64,000 nt of DNA from Bin25 sp965221765 (GTDB lineage: Bacteria; Bacteroidota; Bacteroidia; Flavobacteriales; Flavobacteriaceae). Under the pieces are notes generated by a model, which did not search any database, was not told where the DNA came from, and worked only from the letters and a program-made list of their open reading frames with translations. Positions 18,399 to 27,828 of the stretch are shown here, piece by piece. The position numbers were made by a program, and so were the translations under genes. Numbering within the stretch: position 1 is the stretch's first letter; each line of letters starts with the position of its first letter. The DNA lies in the NCBI GenBank assembly GCA_965221765.1, contig OZ244911.1, positions 1,488,001 to 1,552,000 of the forward strand. Direction: 5' to 3'.

Positions 18399-19166
18399 TT
18401 AAGTATTTAATTTTAAAAATCCACCGTCGATTGGAAAATCTGTTCCAGTAATAAATTTAGCTTTATCAGAGCATAAAAAGAGGGCTAAATCGGCTACTTC
18501 TTTGGGGGTTCCCATGCGACCAATGGGTTGAGTTTTTGATAATTGTTTAAACATTTTTTCTATTTCTTTGGGATAATGCTGTTGAAGATAATCATCTACA
18601 AAGGGCGTATGAATACGTGCTGGAGAAATGCTGTTGCATCGTATCCCATACTGGATATAGTCTTTGGCAATAGAGTAGGTCATCGAAAGAGCCGCTCCTT
18701 TGGTCATCGAATAAGCAAATCGTTCAGAAATTCCCACCGAGGCGGCAACCGAAGTGATATTTAAAATCACACCACTCTTTTTTTTCTTAAATATGGGAAC
18801 TAATACTTTGGTGACATTGAATATTCCTTTGACATTCACCGAATATAATCGATCAAAGTCAGATTCTGTGGTCTCTTCAATAGTTCCAATATGAGAGATA
18901 CCAGCACAATTGATTAGAATATCGAGATGATTACAAGAGTCACCAAGCGATTCAATTGCTTTATAATCACTGATATCGAAATTGAAGTGGGTTGGTATTC
19001 GATTCTTTGTTGCTAATTCATCCAATAAGGCTTTGGCTTTTTTTGTATTATTATCAAGAATAATCACATGGGCACCAGCTTTCCAAAATTGGGTGCAGAT
19101 GGCTTTTCCAATACCACTTGCCCCTCCTGTAATCAAAACAGTTTTTGAATCGAGATTTAAATTCAT
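18399..19166 (-). CDS. Short-chain dehydrogenase, probable 2-keto-3-deoxy-L-fuconate dehydrogenase
   Basis: SDR of 255 residues with a complete motif set: 'VLITGGASGIGKAICTQF', 'INCAGISHIGTIEET', catalytic 'FAYSMTKGAALSM' (YxxxK intact) and 'ITGTDFPIDGGFL'. The close fit to sugar-acid dehydrogenases and the cluster suggest it oxidises 2-keto-3-deoxy-L-fuconate to the diketo acid. First gene of the cluster; it begins 66 bases after the end of era on the same strand, so it may be read from the era promoter or its own. Confidence 0.85.
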   Translation of the reverse strand: MNLNLDSKTVLITGGASGIGKAICTQFWKAGAHVIILDNNTKKAKALLDELATKNRIPTHFNFDISDYKAIESLGDSCNHLDILINCAGISHIGTIEETTESDFDRLYSVNVKGIFNVTKVLVPIFKKKKSGVILNITSVAASVGISERFAYSMTKGAALSMTYSIAKDYIQYGIRCNSISPARIHTPFVDDYLQQHYPKEIEKMFKQLSKTQPIGRMGTPKEVADLALFLCSDKAKFITGTDFPIDGGFLKLNT

Positions 19167-19231
19167 TTATAGAGTTGCTAAATTAAATTAGTATTCTGTG
19201 AGATGAGTTCTAAAACTACGTAGGATTTTAT

Positions 19232-20125
19232 TTAGGAAATGTAACCAAATCGCTTGAGTATTTTGGAATCTTTACGCCAGTTTTTAGCCACTTTTATTCT
19301 GAGTTTTAAAAAGATTTTTTTTGAAAAAAAATTCTCAATTTCTCGACGAGATGTCATCCCCAATTGTTTGAGAGATTCTCCTTTATGGCCAATCAAGATT
19401 CCTTTTTGAGATTCTCTTTCAACATAAATATCTGAATGAATCCGAATCAAGTTAGATTCTTTTTCAAATTTATGCGTATTTACTTCAGTGGCATAGGGAA
19501 TTTCTTTTTTATAACGGTTTAAAATATGTTTTCTTACGATTTCATTGACAAAAAATCGTTCTGAACGGTCGGTAAATTGATCTTTTGGAAAATAGGGAGG
19601 CGATTGGGGTAAATGATCAATAATGATATGAAGGAGATCATCAGTATGCGTTCCGTAAAGAGCGCTTATAGGATAGGTCTTTGCATTGGGTAGTATTGTC
19701 TCCCATTGAGTAGTGATTGTCTCAAGTTCAGCTTGATGGGACAAGTCAATTTTATTAATCACCAACAATAATGGAATATTTATTTTTGGTAACTTTTCGA
19801 CAAATAATGGTCTATTTTCTAATAAGTCACCACATGAGACGACATAAATCAAAACATCAGAATCTTCCAATATTTCTTTTGTAAAAGACATCATGTACTC
19901 ATGGAGTTTGTATTCTGGAGAAATTAATCCAGGTGTATCAGAAAAAATGATTTGATATGCATCATCATTGAGAATTCCTAAGATGCGATGCCGTGTTGTC
20001 TGTTTTTTTGGAGAGGTGATCGAAAGAGATTGCTTTAAAAATTTATTGACAAGGGTTGATTTCCCAACATTAGGTTCTCCAATAATATTGACAAAACCTG
20101 CCTTATGTACCGTATCACTTTTCAA
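19232..20125 (-). CDS. era: GTPase Era
   Basis: Ribosome-assembly GTPase binding the 3' end of 16S rRNA. 297 residues: G1 'GEPNVGKSTLVN', G2 'TTRHRILGI', G3 'DTPGLI', G4 'NKID', G5 'SALYG', then a C-terminal KH domain with 'ESQKGILIGHKGESLKQLG'. Length is standard. A promoter-like element sits directly upstream (20143-20176). Confidence 0.97.
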   Translation of the reverse strand: MKSDTVHKAGFVNIIGEPNVGKSTLVNKFLKQSLSITSPKKQTTRHRILGILNDDAYQIIFSDTPGLISPEYKLHEYMMSFTKEILEDSDVLIYVVSCGDLLENRPLFVEKLPKINIPLLLVINKIDLSHQAELETITTQWETILPNAKTYPISALYGTHTDDLLHIIIDHLPQSPPYFPKDQFTDRSERFFVNEIVRKHILNRYKKEIPYATEVNTHKFEKESNLIRIHSDIYVERESQKGILIGHKGESLKQLGMTSRREIENFFSKKIFLKLRIKVAKNWRKDSKILKRFGYIS

Positions 20126-20142
20126 TAGCTTAAACTATAGGG

Positions 20143-20176
20143 CAAAAGTAAAATTTGAAACAGTGAATACATTCAA
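20143..20176 (-). promoter_or_regulatory. Promoter for era
   Basis: Minus-strand TACTTTTG (20143-20150) fits TAnnTTTG, with a TTG (forward CAA, 20174-20176) 23 bases upstream. It lies 17 bases before the era ATG. Confidence 0.45.
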
Positions 20177-20420
20177 AGGCCATATGCCACGGAGACAAAC
20201 TCGATAAAAGTAGTGATTTATTTTTTTAGTCGATTAAAATTCAAATCGTACCCTTGCAAAATAAAATTGCTTAATTATTTGTAAATCAATACTTTGAATA
20301 TTACGTGTTAAATTTTTCAGTGCGCGATTTAAAGATATCGGTTTAGATAGTTTGATAAAGTATGCTCAAAATCAAATCTTTTAATTATTTCTGAGATTAA
20401 ATAGAATAAAATCATGTATC

Positions 20421-20700
20421 ATGAAAGTCGTTTGCATTGAAACCCACGCGTATCATCAACAACTCATCAAAGACATGAGACAAATCATCATCAAACAAAA
20501 TGTAGAAGACAAAAAAGCTAAATAGATCTTAAGCCAAGAAGCGGCTGAAATTGTAGGATATAAAAATCTGAGGAGAGTCAAGGCATTGGCTCAAAAGGGA
20601 ATAACCAGCCATTCAATAAAATCACGTATGATGATCAAATTTCAATATATGATGTTATCGAAACATCTGCGGTAGATTTGTTTTTTAGATCATTTTAGTG
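20421..20700 (+). pseudogene. Helix-turn-helix (excisionase-like) DNA-binding protein, broken
   Basis: The frame opens with MKVVCIETHAYHQQLIKDM, meets a stop, and continues as 'LSQEAAEIVGYKNLRRVKAL' and, after a frame change, 'FNKITYDDQISIYDVIE'. This order is that of small Bacteroidota HTH proteins whose helix reads the 'EAAxxLGxxxRxVxxL' pattern and that often accompany mobile elements. At least one stop and one frameshift make it a relic. Confidence 0.5.
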
Positions 20701-20726
20701 GTGCATTGGCATCAAAAAGAACTTAG

Positions 20727-21190
20727 TTCTTATGGAACCATGCGATGTTATTGAAGAACTAGAAGGGAGACTAAGAGAAGCTCATAAATCATAGGGAGGT
20801 ATCAATGATCGTAAAAAAGATAAAATATTCAATCTGACCCTCTCAAGAAATACCCTTATCTCGTTTATTCGACTACAGTTTGATTATATCATCGAAGGTT
20901 CTAGTTCTGCGGTCTTTCCTTCGCGTAGTCAATTTTTTCGTTATCTCGTTTTAGGGGTGGCCAGACATTATTCGGAGATTCTAGTGCCAGAAGGTTTTTA
21001 TGAATCGAAGAGGGAGACGTCAAACAAATATGAAAGGAGAAAGAGGGTTATGGACTTTAAAAATTGACTAGCCGACCTACCAAGATTTTTACAAAATCGT
21101 TGATGCCCATACCACTGCAGATACGATGCCTAAAAGCTTTGCCTCCTTTTTCCCACGATTCATCGCCTTAGCCAATACGTTGAAGGGATG
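20727..21190 (+). other. Relics of other genes
   Basis: Three gene-like pieces with no usable starts. 20727-20794 ends as 'LMEPCDVIEELEGRLREAH', like the extreme C-terminus of WYL-domain regulators. 20795-21067 is one open frame of 90 codons with no start ('NTLISFIRLQFDYIIEGSSS', 'SRSQFFRYLVLGVARHYSE') that I do not recognise. Around 21073-21190 a frame ends in 'SFASFFPRFIALANTLKG'. Together they look like rubble of an integrated element. Confidence 0.35.
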
Positions 21191-21258
21191 ATGACTTAGC
21201 GTCATCGAGTCGATGACATAAAGCCATCTGTCCAATGGTTTTGATAAAACTGGAAACA

Positions 21259-22386
21259 TCATTCGATCGATAAACCACCAGACGGAGGAGGGATACGGGG
21301 GTTCTTTTGTCCGTATTCATCAATCATAAAAGACCTTAGGGAAGGGATCGGAACCGAACAAATCCCCTGTTGATCCATATGAACGATTCCTTTGGAAAGG
21401 ATGATTTCGTACAATTTTTCAGATGCTATTTCGGAAAGATATTTTGAAAAACAATCGATTACATTTCTTTTAACAAACCAATCTGGCAGTTGATTCAGTG
21501 CCCATGCGATGAGTTCTCTGTGTTCATAATCGATACCATCACATCGTTGTTGGTAATAGGTATGTTTTAAATCATTACCATATTTTAAAACTTGTTTTAA
21601 TCGTTGATTGGTTAATGTTTCACCGATTTCTAAAAATTCACAAAGAGCGTTACAATAGGATTGAATATGACTTGGCCATTGATCAGTTTGTTTGATAATT
21701 TCTTGTATCCAAGTGGTGGTATCACTCGGTGTTTTGATTTCTTTGGTGAGCCAATCATGAATAATCGATTGCTCGGCATCGGGTTCTAATCGTTGCAAAT
21801 AACGAACACAACCCGTATTAAACCGAGAAATACCAAATGTTCGAAGTATTTCTTTGGTCATGCTCAATCCGCCTAATAAAAGAATAAAACCATGTTTTGA
21901 TTCTACATTATGATAGGTATTGAAAAAAGAAGTTATTCTAGGTTTATCGGAATGGCATAAATAATCTTTTAAAGTCTGCACTTCATCCAACCATAATAAG
22001 GTTGGTTTTGAAAGAATAATCGATTCATTAATGGCATTGGTTTCAGGGATTGATTTCTTTGTCATATCTGCCTTAAAAATATGCAGATCTATACCAAATG
22101 TTTTTTCAAATTTTTTAGGATTCGATTTTTTGGTTAGTTTGGTAAATAATTCTTTAGGATCGGATAAACACTCATTCGATAATTTAAAAACCTGCCATTT
22201 TTTCTTTCGGGCTTGCTTTTGATATTCATGAATCAAGGCAGATTTTCCGACCCCTGGTGGACCTTGAAGGAGAACACTACTACCGATGCCCCGATGAACG
22301 GTTTGAAGCAATAGATGTTGAAAATCATTAATTTCTTGATGTCGACCATGAAAATATTTTGCTGGACCTCGTTCAATATCCATCAT
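21259..22386 (-). CDS. AAA-family ATPase, function unknown
   Basis: 375-residue P-loop ATPase. Start 'MDIERGPAKYFHGRHQEINDF' is the usual lead-in of Orc1/STAND-like AAA ATPases, then Walker A 'LLQGPPGVGKSALIHEY' (about residues 38-54), Walker B 'PTLLWLDEVQTL', sensor-like 'GFILLLGGLS', and a C-terminal part resembling a winged helix ('GIVHMDQQGICSVPIPSLRS'). Proteins of this form are frequent in mobile or defence-related gene sets, but no partner is preserved here. It lies between gene relics and a broken IS30. The frame itself is intact. Confidence 0.7.
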   Translation of the reverse strand: MMDIERGPAKYFHGRHQEINDFQHLLLQTVHRGIGSSVLLQGPPGVGKSALIHEYQKQARKKKWQVFKLSNECLSDPKELFTKLTKKSNPKKFEKTFGIDLHIFKADMTKKSIPETNAINESIILSKPTLLWLDEVQTLKDYLCHSDKPRITSFFNTYHNVESKHGFILLLGGLSMTKEILRTFGISRFNTGCVRYLQRLEPDAEQSIIHDWLTKEIKTPSDTTTWIQEIIKQTDQWPSHIQSYCNALCEFLEIGETLTNQRLKQVLKYGNDLKHTYYQQRCDGIDYEHRELIAWALNQLPDWFVKRNVIDCFSKYLSEIASEKLYEIILSKGIVHMDQQGICSVPIPSLRSFMIDEYGQKNPRIPPPSGGLSIE

Positions 22387-22487
22387 GATTAAAAATATAA
22401 TCGATACTTTTCAAAGATACAATAAAAACCCCCGAATGACAGAGACTTGATGGCCTTTGTATTTGGGTTTGGCGGGATCGTATAAAA

Positions 22488-22560
22488 ATTGTGGCGTTGG
22501 TGGGAATCGAACCCATATCCAAACTAGGGATATCAGAATACCATCGGTTTCAAACAAATC
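22488..22560 (-). other. tmRNA/tRNA-like 3' end fragment
   Basis: On the minus strand a hairpin with arms ATATCC/GGATAT is followed directly by TGGG-TTCGATT-CCCA, a T-arm with the invariant TTCGA loop, then CCAACGCCA. Order and spacing resemble the 3' end of a tmRNA (ssrA) more than a tRNA, since no variable loop separates the two stems. No matching 5' part is found; the sequence upstream on that strand is the broken IS30. Such 3' ends are typical integration sites, so this could be an att remnant. Confidence 0.3.
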
Positions 22561-22570
22561 ATGTCTTATC

Positions 22571-23196
22571 CTATGAAGGATAGGGTCTCGTAAAGAACGT
22601 TTTAATGCTAAATTGCTTCTTGATGAGATCGCGTTTGGCAAATTCCAACCCATTATCAAAAGCCATGGTTTTTATCACTTGAGAGCCTATTTCTTTGGTC
22701 TTCTCCATGATGGCATGAACGACTGGCGTCTTCTTTTGCCATGATGTAGATAAAGATACCACCGTTTGTAGGGAGCATCCGATGTTTTGTTCCCATGCTT
22801 GCCAGGCCATCACTAGCGATCGATCTTTTCGATGGAGACGCCTTCTATGCCTTTGGCTTTCTAGTAAGCCACCACCAACTCCGGACTCCAATGCTATTCC
22901 ACCATCTAGTATTTGATGTCGTCTTTGAGGGCCTGGGTCCACTTGATGAGACGAGGTTTTCTTTATTCTCTCTTGACCACCTTCCGCTGGGCTATATCGG
23001 CCTGGTAACATCCCTTATCTAGACTTCGTTTCGTGATATTAGGCTGTCGTTCTCTCCAAATGGTGGTCCGATGAACGATTAGTTCTTCGGCCATCGCTTG
23101 ATTAGAAAGCCCTTGATGAATGAGTGCCTCCAATAGGGACCTTTGTGCTTGGTTGAATTTTCGATATTTCATATTTAGTTGTTTTTGAAACATCAA
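22571..23196 (-). pseudogene. IS30-family transposase, frameshifted and truncated
   Basis: Read on the minus strand. The N-terminal piece (to 23196) has the IS30 HTH region: 'KFNQAQRSLLEALIHQGLSN' and 'MAEELIVHRTTIWRE'. After a frame change near 22980, the second piece holds 'VIKTMAFDNGLEFAKRDLI', the DDE core with Asp and Glu spaced as in 'xTADNGKEFA', followed by 'FFTRPYPS' and a stop. The last part of the catalytic domain is missing. No terminal repeats identified. A more worn relative lies at 37809-37885 on the same strand. Confidence 0.75.
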
Positions 23197-23351
23197 AATG
23201 GGACCTTATGAACCCCTCCCTCAGTCAACATAGTTGACTAGGAGAGTTATGGTTGTACTAGATAGTTTAACTTGTAAATTAGATAAAAACTTATCCTATA
23301 ATAACCTAAAATACCAACTATATTACTTTAATTATCATTAGTGTATATTAT

Positions 23352-23383
23352 TTGCAATGAAATACATTGAATTTGTATCTTTG
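23352..23383 (+). promoter_or_regulatory. Promoter for initiator tRNA
   Basis: TTG (23352-23354), 21-base spacer, TATCTTTG (23376-23383): a full Bacteroidetes-type promoter. The tRNA starts 11 bases after the -7 element. Confidence 0.6.
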
Positions 23384-23393
23384 TGGACCACAT

Positions 23394-23466
<73 letters not shown>

Positions 23467-23627
23467 CTACTCGGATTTTTTCTTCACTTGCATAGTGTTT
23501 TATTTCGCTCTATTTTTGGAGTTGTGGGCGAGTTTCAGAATGGTGGGGTTATGTTTTCACTTACCGATTAGAAAACTCAAAATCCGTTTACTCTATTAAA
23601 TCATTCCATGCACACTTTTCTTAAACT

Positions 23628-23792
23628 ATGTTTGGAATAAATAATCCTTATAATGACCCATGGAATGATTCGTATCGAAATCCAAAAAGGGCTACATCAA
23701 CCAAGGGATGTTGTAATGCTATTGTCTTGGTGCTATTGCTGATTTTTATTGTGATTATTCTAAATATTCTAGAAATTGATTTGTTGGGTTAG
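23628..23792 (+). CDS. Very small single-pass membrane protein
   Basis: 54 codons from an ATG: a polar Asn-rich start (MFGINNPYNDPWNDSYRNPK), then one transmembrane helix ('AIVLVLLLIFIVIILNILE'). Not recognised as a family. It sits just upstream of modA on the same strand and inside the R-M island. The clean helix argues for a real gene, but the size leaves doubt. Confidence 0.35.
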   Translation: MFGINNPYNDPWNDSYRNPKRATSTKGCCNAIVLVLLLIFIVIILNILEIDLLG

Positions 23793-23847
23793 AATTTTTT
23801 GAGATGGAGAGGGGGTTCTAAAATTAAAAATTTAATTGTTTAGAAAT

Positions 23848-25756
23848 ATGGCAATGAATAAGATAAACTCCAAAGATGAGTTGAGTCAAAGTCAAAACTT
23901 GATACAAGAGAATATTCTAAAACTAAAGAAGTTATTCCCTCAAATTATGGTTGAAGATAAGATTGACTTTAATATTTTAAAACAAATAATGGGGGGGGGT
24001 GAAATTGCTGAAGACCAAGAATTATATCGATTTATTTGGCCTGGTAAATCACAATCTCGAAGAGAAGCTTATAAACCATCTACGGGGACTTTGAGGCCCG
24101 CAAAGGATGAAAGTTTGAATTGGGAGAACACAAGGAATTTATACATTGAAGGGGATAATTTAGAAGTGCTAAAACTACTCCAGAAAAATTATGGGGGGGG
24201 GGGTAAAAATGATTTACATCGATCCGCCATATAATACAGGAAAAGATTTTATTTACAAGGACAACTATAAAGATAATCTTAGAAATTATCAAGAAGTTAC
24301 AGGACAGATAGATCATCAAGGAAACAAGTTGTCAACTAATGTAGAGTCGGAAGGAAGATTTCATTCTAATTGGTTGAATATGATGTATCCACGATTGATA
24401 TTAGCAAGAAACTTATTGACAGAAGATGGAGTGATATTCATCAGTATTGATCAAAGAGAAATCACGAATCTTAAACAACTTATGGATAATATTTTTGGTG
24501 AAAATGCATTTGCTGCAATTTTTAAATGGAAAAAAACATCTACTCCCCCTAGTCTATCAAATAAAGTTAGAAATAAATTTGAGTTTGTTTTGTGTTACGA
24601 GAAAGAGTCAGTGCCAAAGAAATTTAAAGCAGGAACTACAGAGGGGGGAGATATGCCATTGTTAAATAATGATAACCCAATTTCTCAGTTAAGCATACCT
24701 AAAGAAAAATTAGAATTTATGTTTAATGGATTGTTTCAAAAAGGAAGAATTGGAAGGGTTTATTTATGTAATGAAATAAAAATCAAAAATGGAAGATCTA
24801 ATGTAGATGTGGTATTAGAAGGACCATTCAAGTGGGGACAAAAGAACTTAGATATTGAAGTAGATAGCGGTACAACGTTTGTTATAAAATCTGAGAAATT
24901 TGCAATAAGGTATATTAGAGATGGGATTAGATTTAAAACCCCTTCGGATATTATATCAAAAAATGAATGCGGAGTTGGCACGAATGAAGATGCCGGAAAA
25001 GAAATTGAATCGTTATTTGGTATTAAACTATTTTCTTTTCCAAAACCTAGTTCATTAATTAGTTATCTGTTTAATTTTCTAGATAGCCCAGATGGAATTT
25101 TTCTTGACTTTTTTGCTGGTTCATCATCCTCAGCTCATGCCGTATTAGAATTAAATAAAGAAGATGGAGGCCATAGGCGATTTATTCAAGTGCAATTGCC
25201 TGAACCAACCGATCCTAAAAGTGAAGCATATAAGGCTGGGTATAAAAATATTGCTCAAATAGGTAAAGAACGTATACGAAGGGTCATCAAAAAGATAAAG
25301 GAAGAAGAGCCAGAAAAATCAAAGGATATGGATTTAGGATTTAAGGTGTTTAAGTTGTGTAGTTCAAACATCAAAGCTTGGGATGGTGGGGATAGGAATA
25401 TTGATAGCTTGAGAAAATCACTATCAGATTCAGTGGAGAACATCAAAGAAGATAGGACCGAAGAAGATGTTTTATATGAAATTTTATTAAAGCAAGGGTT
25501 GGATTTATCCTTACCGATAGAAGAACGCACCATTGAAAAAGCGAGGGTATTTAATGCTGGGCATGGGGCGTTGATGGTATGTCTTGCCGATAGGATAACG
25601 TCAAAAGTTGCGGAGGGCATAGGCCATTGGAAAGCAGAATGCAAGCCTAATGAGTGTGTAGTGATTTTTAAGGATACAGGGTTTACTGATGTTGAAAAAA
25701 CGAATTCAATTCAAACATTGAAGAGATTTGGAATAAAAGAAATCAGAAGTATTTGA
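23848..25756 (+). CDS. mod: Type III R-M methyltransferase modA (phase-variable, out of frame)
   Basis: Beta-class adenine N6-methyltransferase of a type III R-M system. The N-terminal piece 'DFNILKQIMGGGEIAEDQEL' and 'SLNWENTRNLYIEGDNLEVL' runs to a stop at 24234; the rest (from about 24191) has 'MIYIDPPYNTGKDF' (catalytic DPPY), a recognition region at about 24440-25085, AdoMet motif 'DFFAGSSSSAHAVLELN' and a C-terminal domain. The frame is broken only at a G11 tract (24193-24203); G10 would restore one protein of about 635 residues. A second tract, G9 at 23991-23999, is in frame. Start: ATG 23848 (MAMNKI), not the TTG at 23836. modB and res1 follow on the same strand. All motifs are intact, so this is a switched-off gene or an error in tract length, not a decayed gene. 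Confidence 0.9.
23991..23999 (+). repeat. Poly-G tract 1 of modA (G9)
   Basis: Nine G in codons Met-Gly-Gly-Gly. G9 keeps the frame ('IMGGGEIAEDQ'). G10 would give an immediate TGA; G8, as in modB, leads to a stop about 95 bases on. Confidence 0.85.
24193..24203 (+). repeat. Poly-G tract 2 of modA (G11)
   Basis: Eleven G just before the catalytic 'IDPPYNTG' block. G10 joins both parts (NYGGGVKMIYID). With G11 translation ends at the TAA at 24232-24234. Confidence 0.85.
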
Positions 25757-25831
25757 GAAATATAAAGTTCTATTGGTATTACTTTAGATTTTTATAACCA
25801 CAGATAGGATTATGAATAAAATAGATAGCTG

Positions 25832-27827
25832 ATGAGTATGGTCAAGATCAATAAAAAGAATAGATTGAGCCAAAGCAAAGATTTAATTCGAGAAAACATT
25901 CAAAAACTGAAAGGATTATTCCCTCAAATTATGGTTGAAGATAAGATTGACTTTAATATTTTAAAACAAATAATGGGGGGGGTGAAATTGCTGAAGATCA
26001 AGAATTATATCGATTTATTTGGCCTGGTAAATCTCAATCTCGAAGAGAAGCTTATAAACCATCTACGGGGACTTTGAGGCCCGCAAAGGATGAAAGTTTG
26101 AATTGGGAGAACACAAGGAATTTATACATTGAAGGGGATAATTTAGAAGTGCTAAAACTACTCCAGAAAAATTATGGGGGGGGGTAAAAATGATTTACAT
26201 CGATCCGCCGTATAATACTGGGAAAGATTTTATTTACAAGGACAACTATAAAGATAATCTTAGAAATTATCAAGAAGTTACAGGACAGATAGATCATCAA
26301 GGAAACAAGCTATCAACTAATGTAGAGTCGGAAGGAAGATTTCATTCTAATTGGTTGAATATGATGTATCCACGATTGATATTAGCAAGGAATTTACTAA
26401 CCGATGATGGTGTCATTTTTATTAGCATTGATGATAATGAAGTTGACAATCTTAAAAAGATTTGTAATGAGATATTTGGATACAGCAATTCGTTAATTAA
26501 TACTATATGGTTAAAAGCGAATGCACAAAATGACGCAAGAAATATTCAAAAAAATCATGAGTATATTATTGGGTATGCTCGAAATATAGAAAAACTAAAT
26601 TTATCTGAGGAAAATAAGAAGAATTACCAAATCAAAAAAGATAAGTTCGGAACTTTTTATATAGGCTCAGGTATAACAACTGGTGGGGCTGGTGGCACTC
26701 TAAATAATAGGCCGAATTTAGGATATACAATTTATTATAATAGACAATGTGATGCTTTTATTGGGAAAATGGATTATGACATTGAATTAGCAAGGGTTAG
26801 TAATAATGAGAATGAAGTTTATACAGATGATGAATGTTTAATTAATCAAGGTTATATCCCGATAAGACCTCCAAAAAAAAGAGGTTTATTGGGTAGATGG
26901 ACCCTAAGTTTGAAGAAATTTAATAGCATTAGAGATGAAATTTTCATTTCAGAAAATCTTACAATATTTAAGAAAATCTACGTAGACCAATCTTCTATAA
27001 ATGATTCAAATGAATTGGAAGTAATTAGAAAGTATCCATTAAAATCAATATTCAAATTTTCAAGCTCAAAAGGTACTTCTACTCTAAATGAAATAATGAA
27101 TACAAAAGTTTTTGATAATCCTAAGCCATTAGAGATAATATCTCGGATAGCAAAATCCATCTCAGGCAATAAATATACCCTCCTTGACTTTTTTGCTGGT
27201 TCTTCCACGACTGCTCATGCCGTATTAGAATTAAATAAAGAAGATGGAGGCCATAGGCGATTTATTCAAGTGCAATTGCCTGAGCCAACCGATCCTAAAA
27301 GTGAAGCCCATAAAGCAGGATTTGAAAACATTGCTGAAATCGGCAAAGAACGAATACGAAGGGTCATCAAAAAGATAAAGCAAGAAAAACTAGAAAAATC
27401 GAAGGATGTGGATTTGGGATTTAAGGTGTTTAAGTTAGACAGTTCCAACATAAAAAGTTGGGATGGAGAGGCTGATAATTTGAAGCAATCGCTTTTAGAT
27501 TCTGTGGAGAACATTAAAGAAGATCGATCTCAAGAAGATGTGTTGTATGAAATTTTATTAAAGCAAGGGTTGGATTTATCCTTACCGATAGAAGAACGCA
27601 CCATTGAAAAAGCGAGGGTATTTAATGCTGGGCATGGGGCGTTGATGGTATGTCTTGCCGATAGGATAACGTCAAAAGTTGCGGAGGGCATAGGCCATTG
27701 GAAAGCAGAATGCAAGCCTAATGAGTGTGTAGTGATTTTTAAGGATACAGGGTTTACTGATGTTGAAAAAACGAATTCAATTCAAACATTGAAGAGATAT
27801 GGAATAAAAAATATAAAAATTTTATAA
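25832..27827 (+). CDS. mod: Type III R-M methyltransferase modB (phase-variable, out of frame)
   Basis: Tandem paralogue of modA. The first ~120 codons and the last ~200 codons are almost identical in DNA, but the recognition region between DPPY and the AdoMet motif (about 26395-27180) is unrelated, so it should methylate a different site. It shows 'MIYIDPPYNTGKDF' and 'DFFAGSSTTAHAVLELN'. Both poly-G tracts are out of frame here: G8 at 25975-25982 (needs G9) and G9 at 26176-26184 (needs G10). The intact catalytic ORF is 26190-27827. Its stop is one base before the GTG of res1, so mod and res share a transcript. Confidence 0.9.
25975..25982 (+). repeat. Poly-G tract 1 of modB (G8)
   Basis: Eight G at the place where modA has nine. 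The one-base loss moves translation into a frame that stops at 26077. Confidence 0.85.
26176..26184 (+). repeat. Poly-G tract 2 of modB (G9)
   Basis: Nine G where modA has eleven. In the reading frame of the N-terminal half, G9 is followed directly by TAA. G10 would be in frame. Confidence 0.85.
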
Positions 27828-27828
27828 G

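Noticed and set aside
22411..22659. 82-residue minus-strand ORF near the IS30 relic
   Set aside because: It runs across the IS30 end and the tmRNA-like sequence and has no protein-like features; taken as a chance frame.
23848..25756. modA as an ordinary decayed pseudogene
   Set aside because: Apart from the poly-G tract there is no stop or frameshift; all motifs and the C-terminus are intact, and the tract lies exactly where the paralogue has one of another length. Phase variation or a length error fits better.
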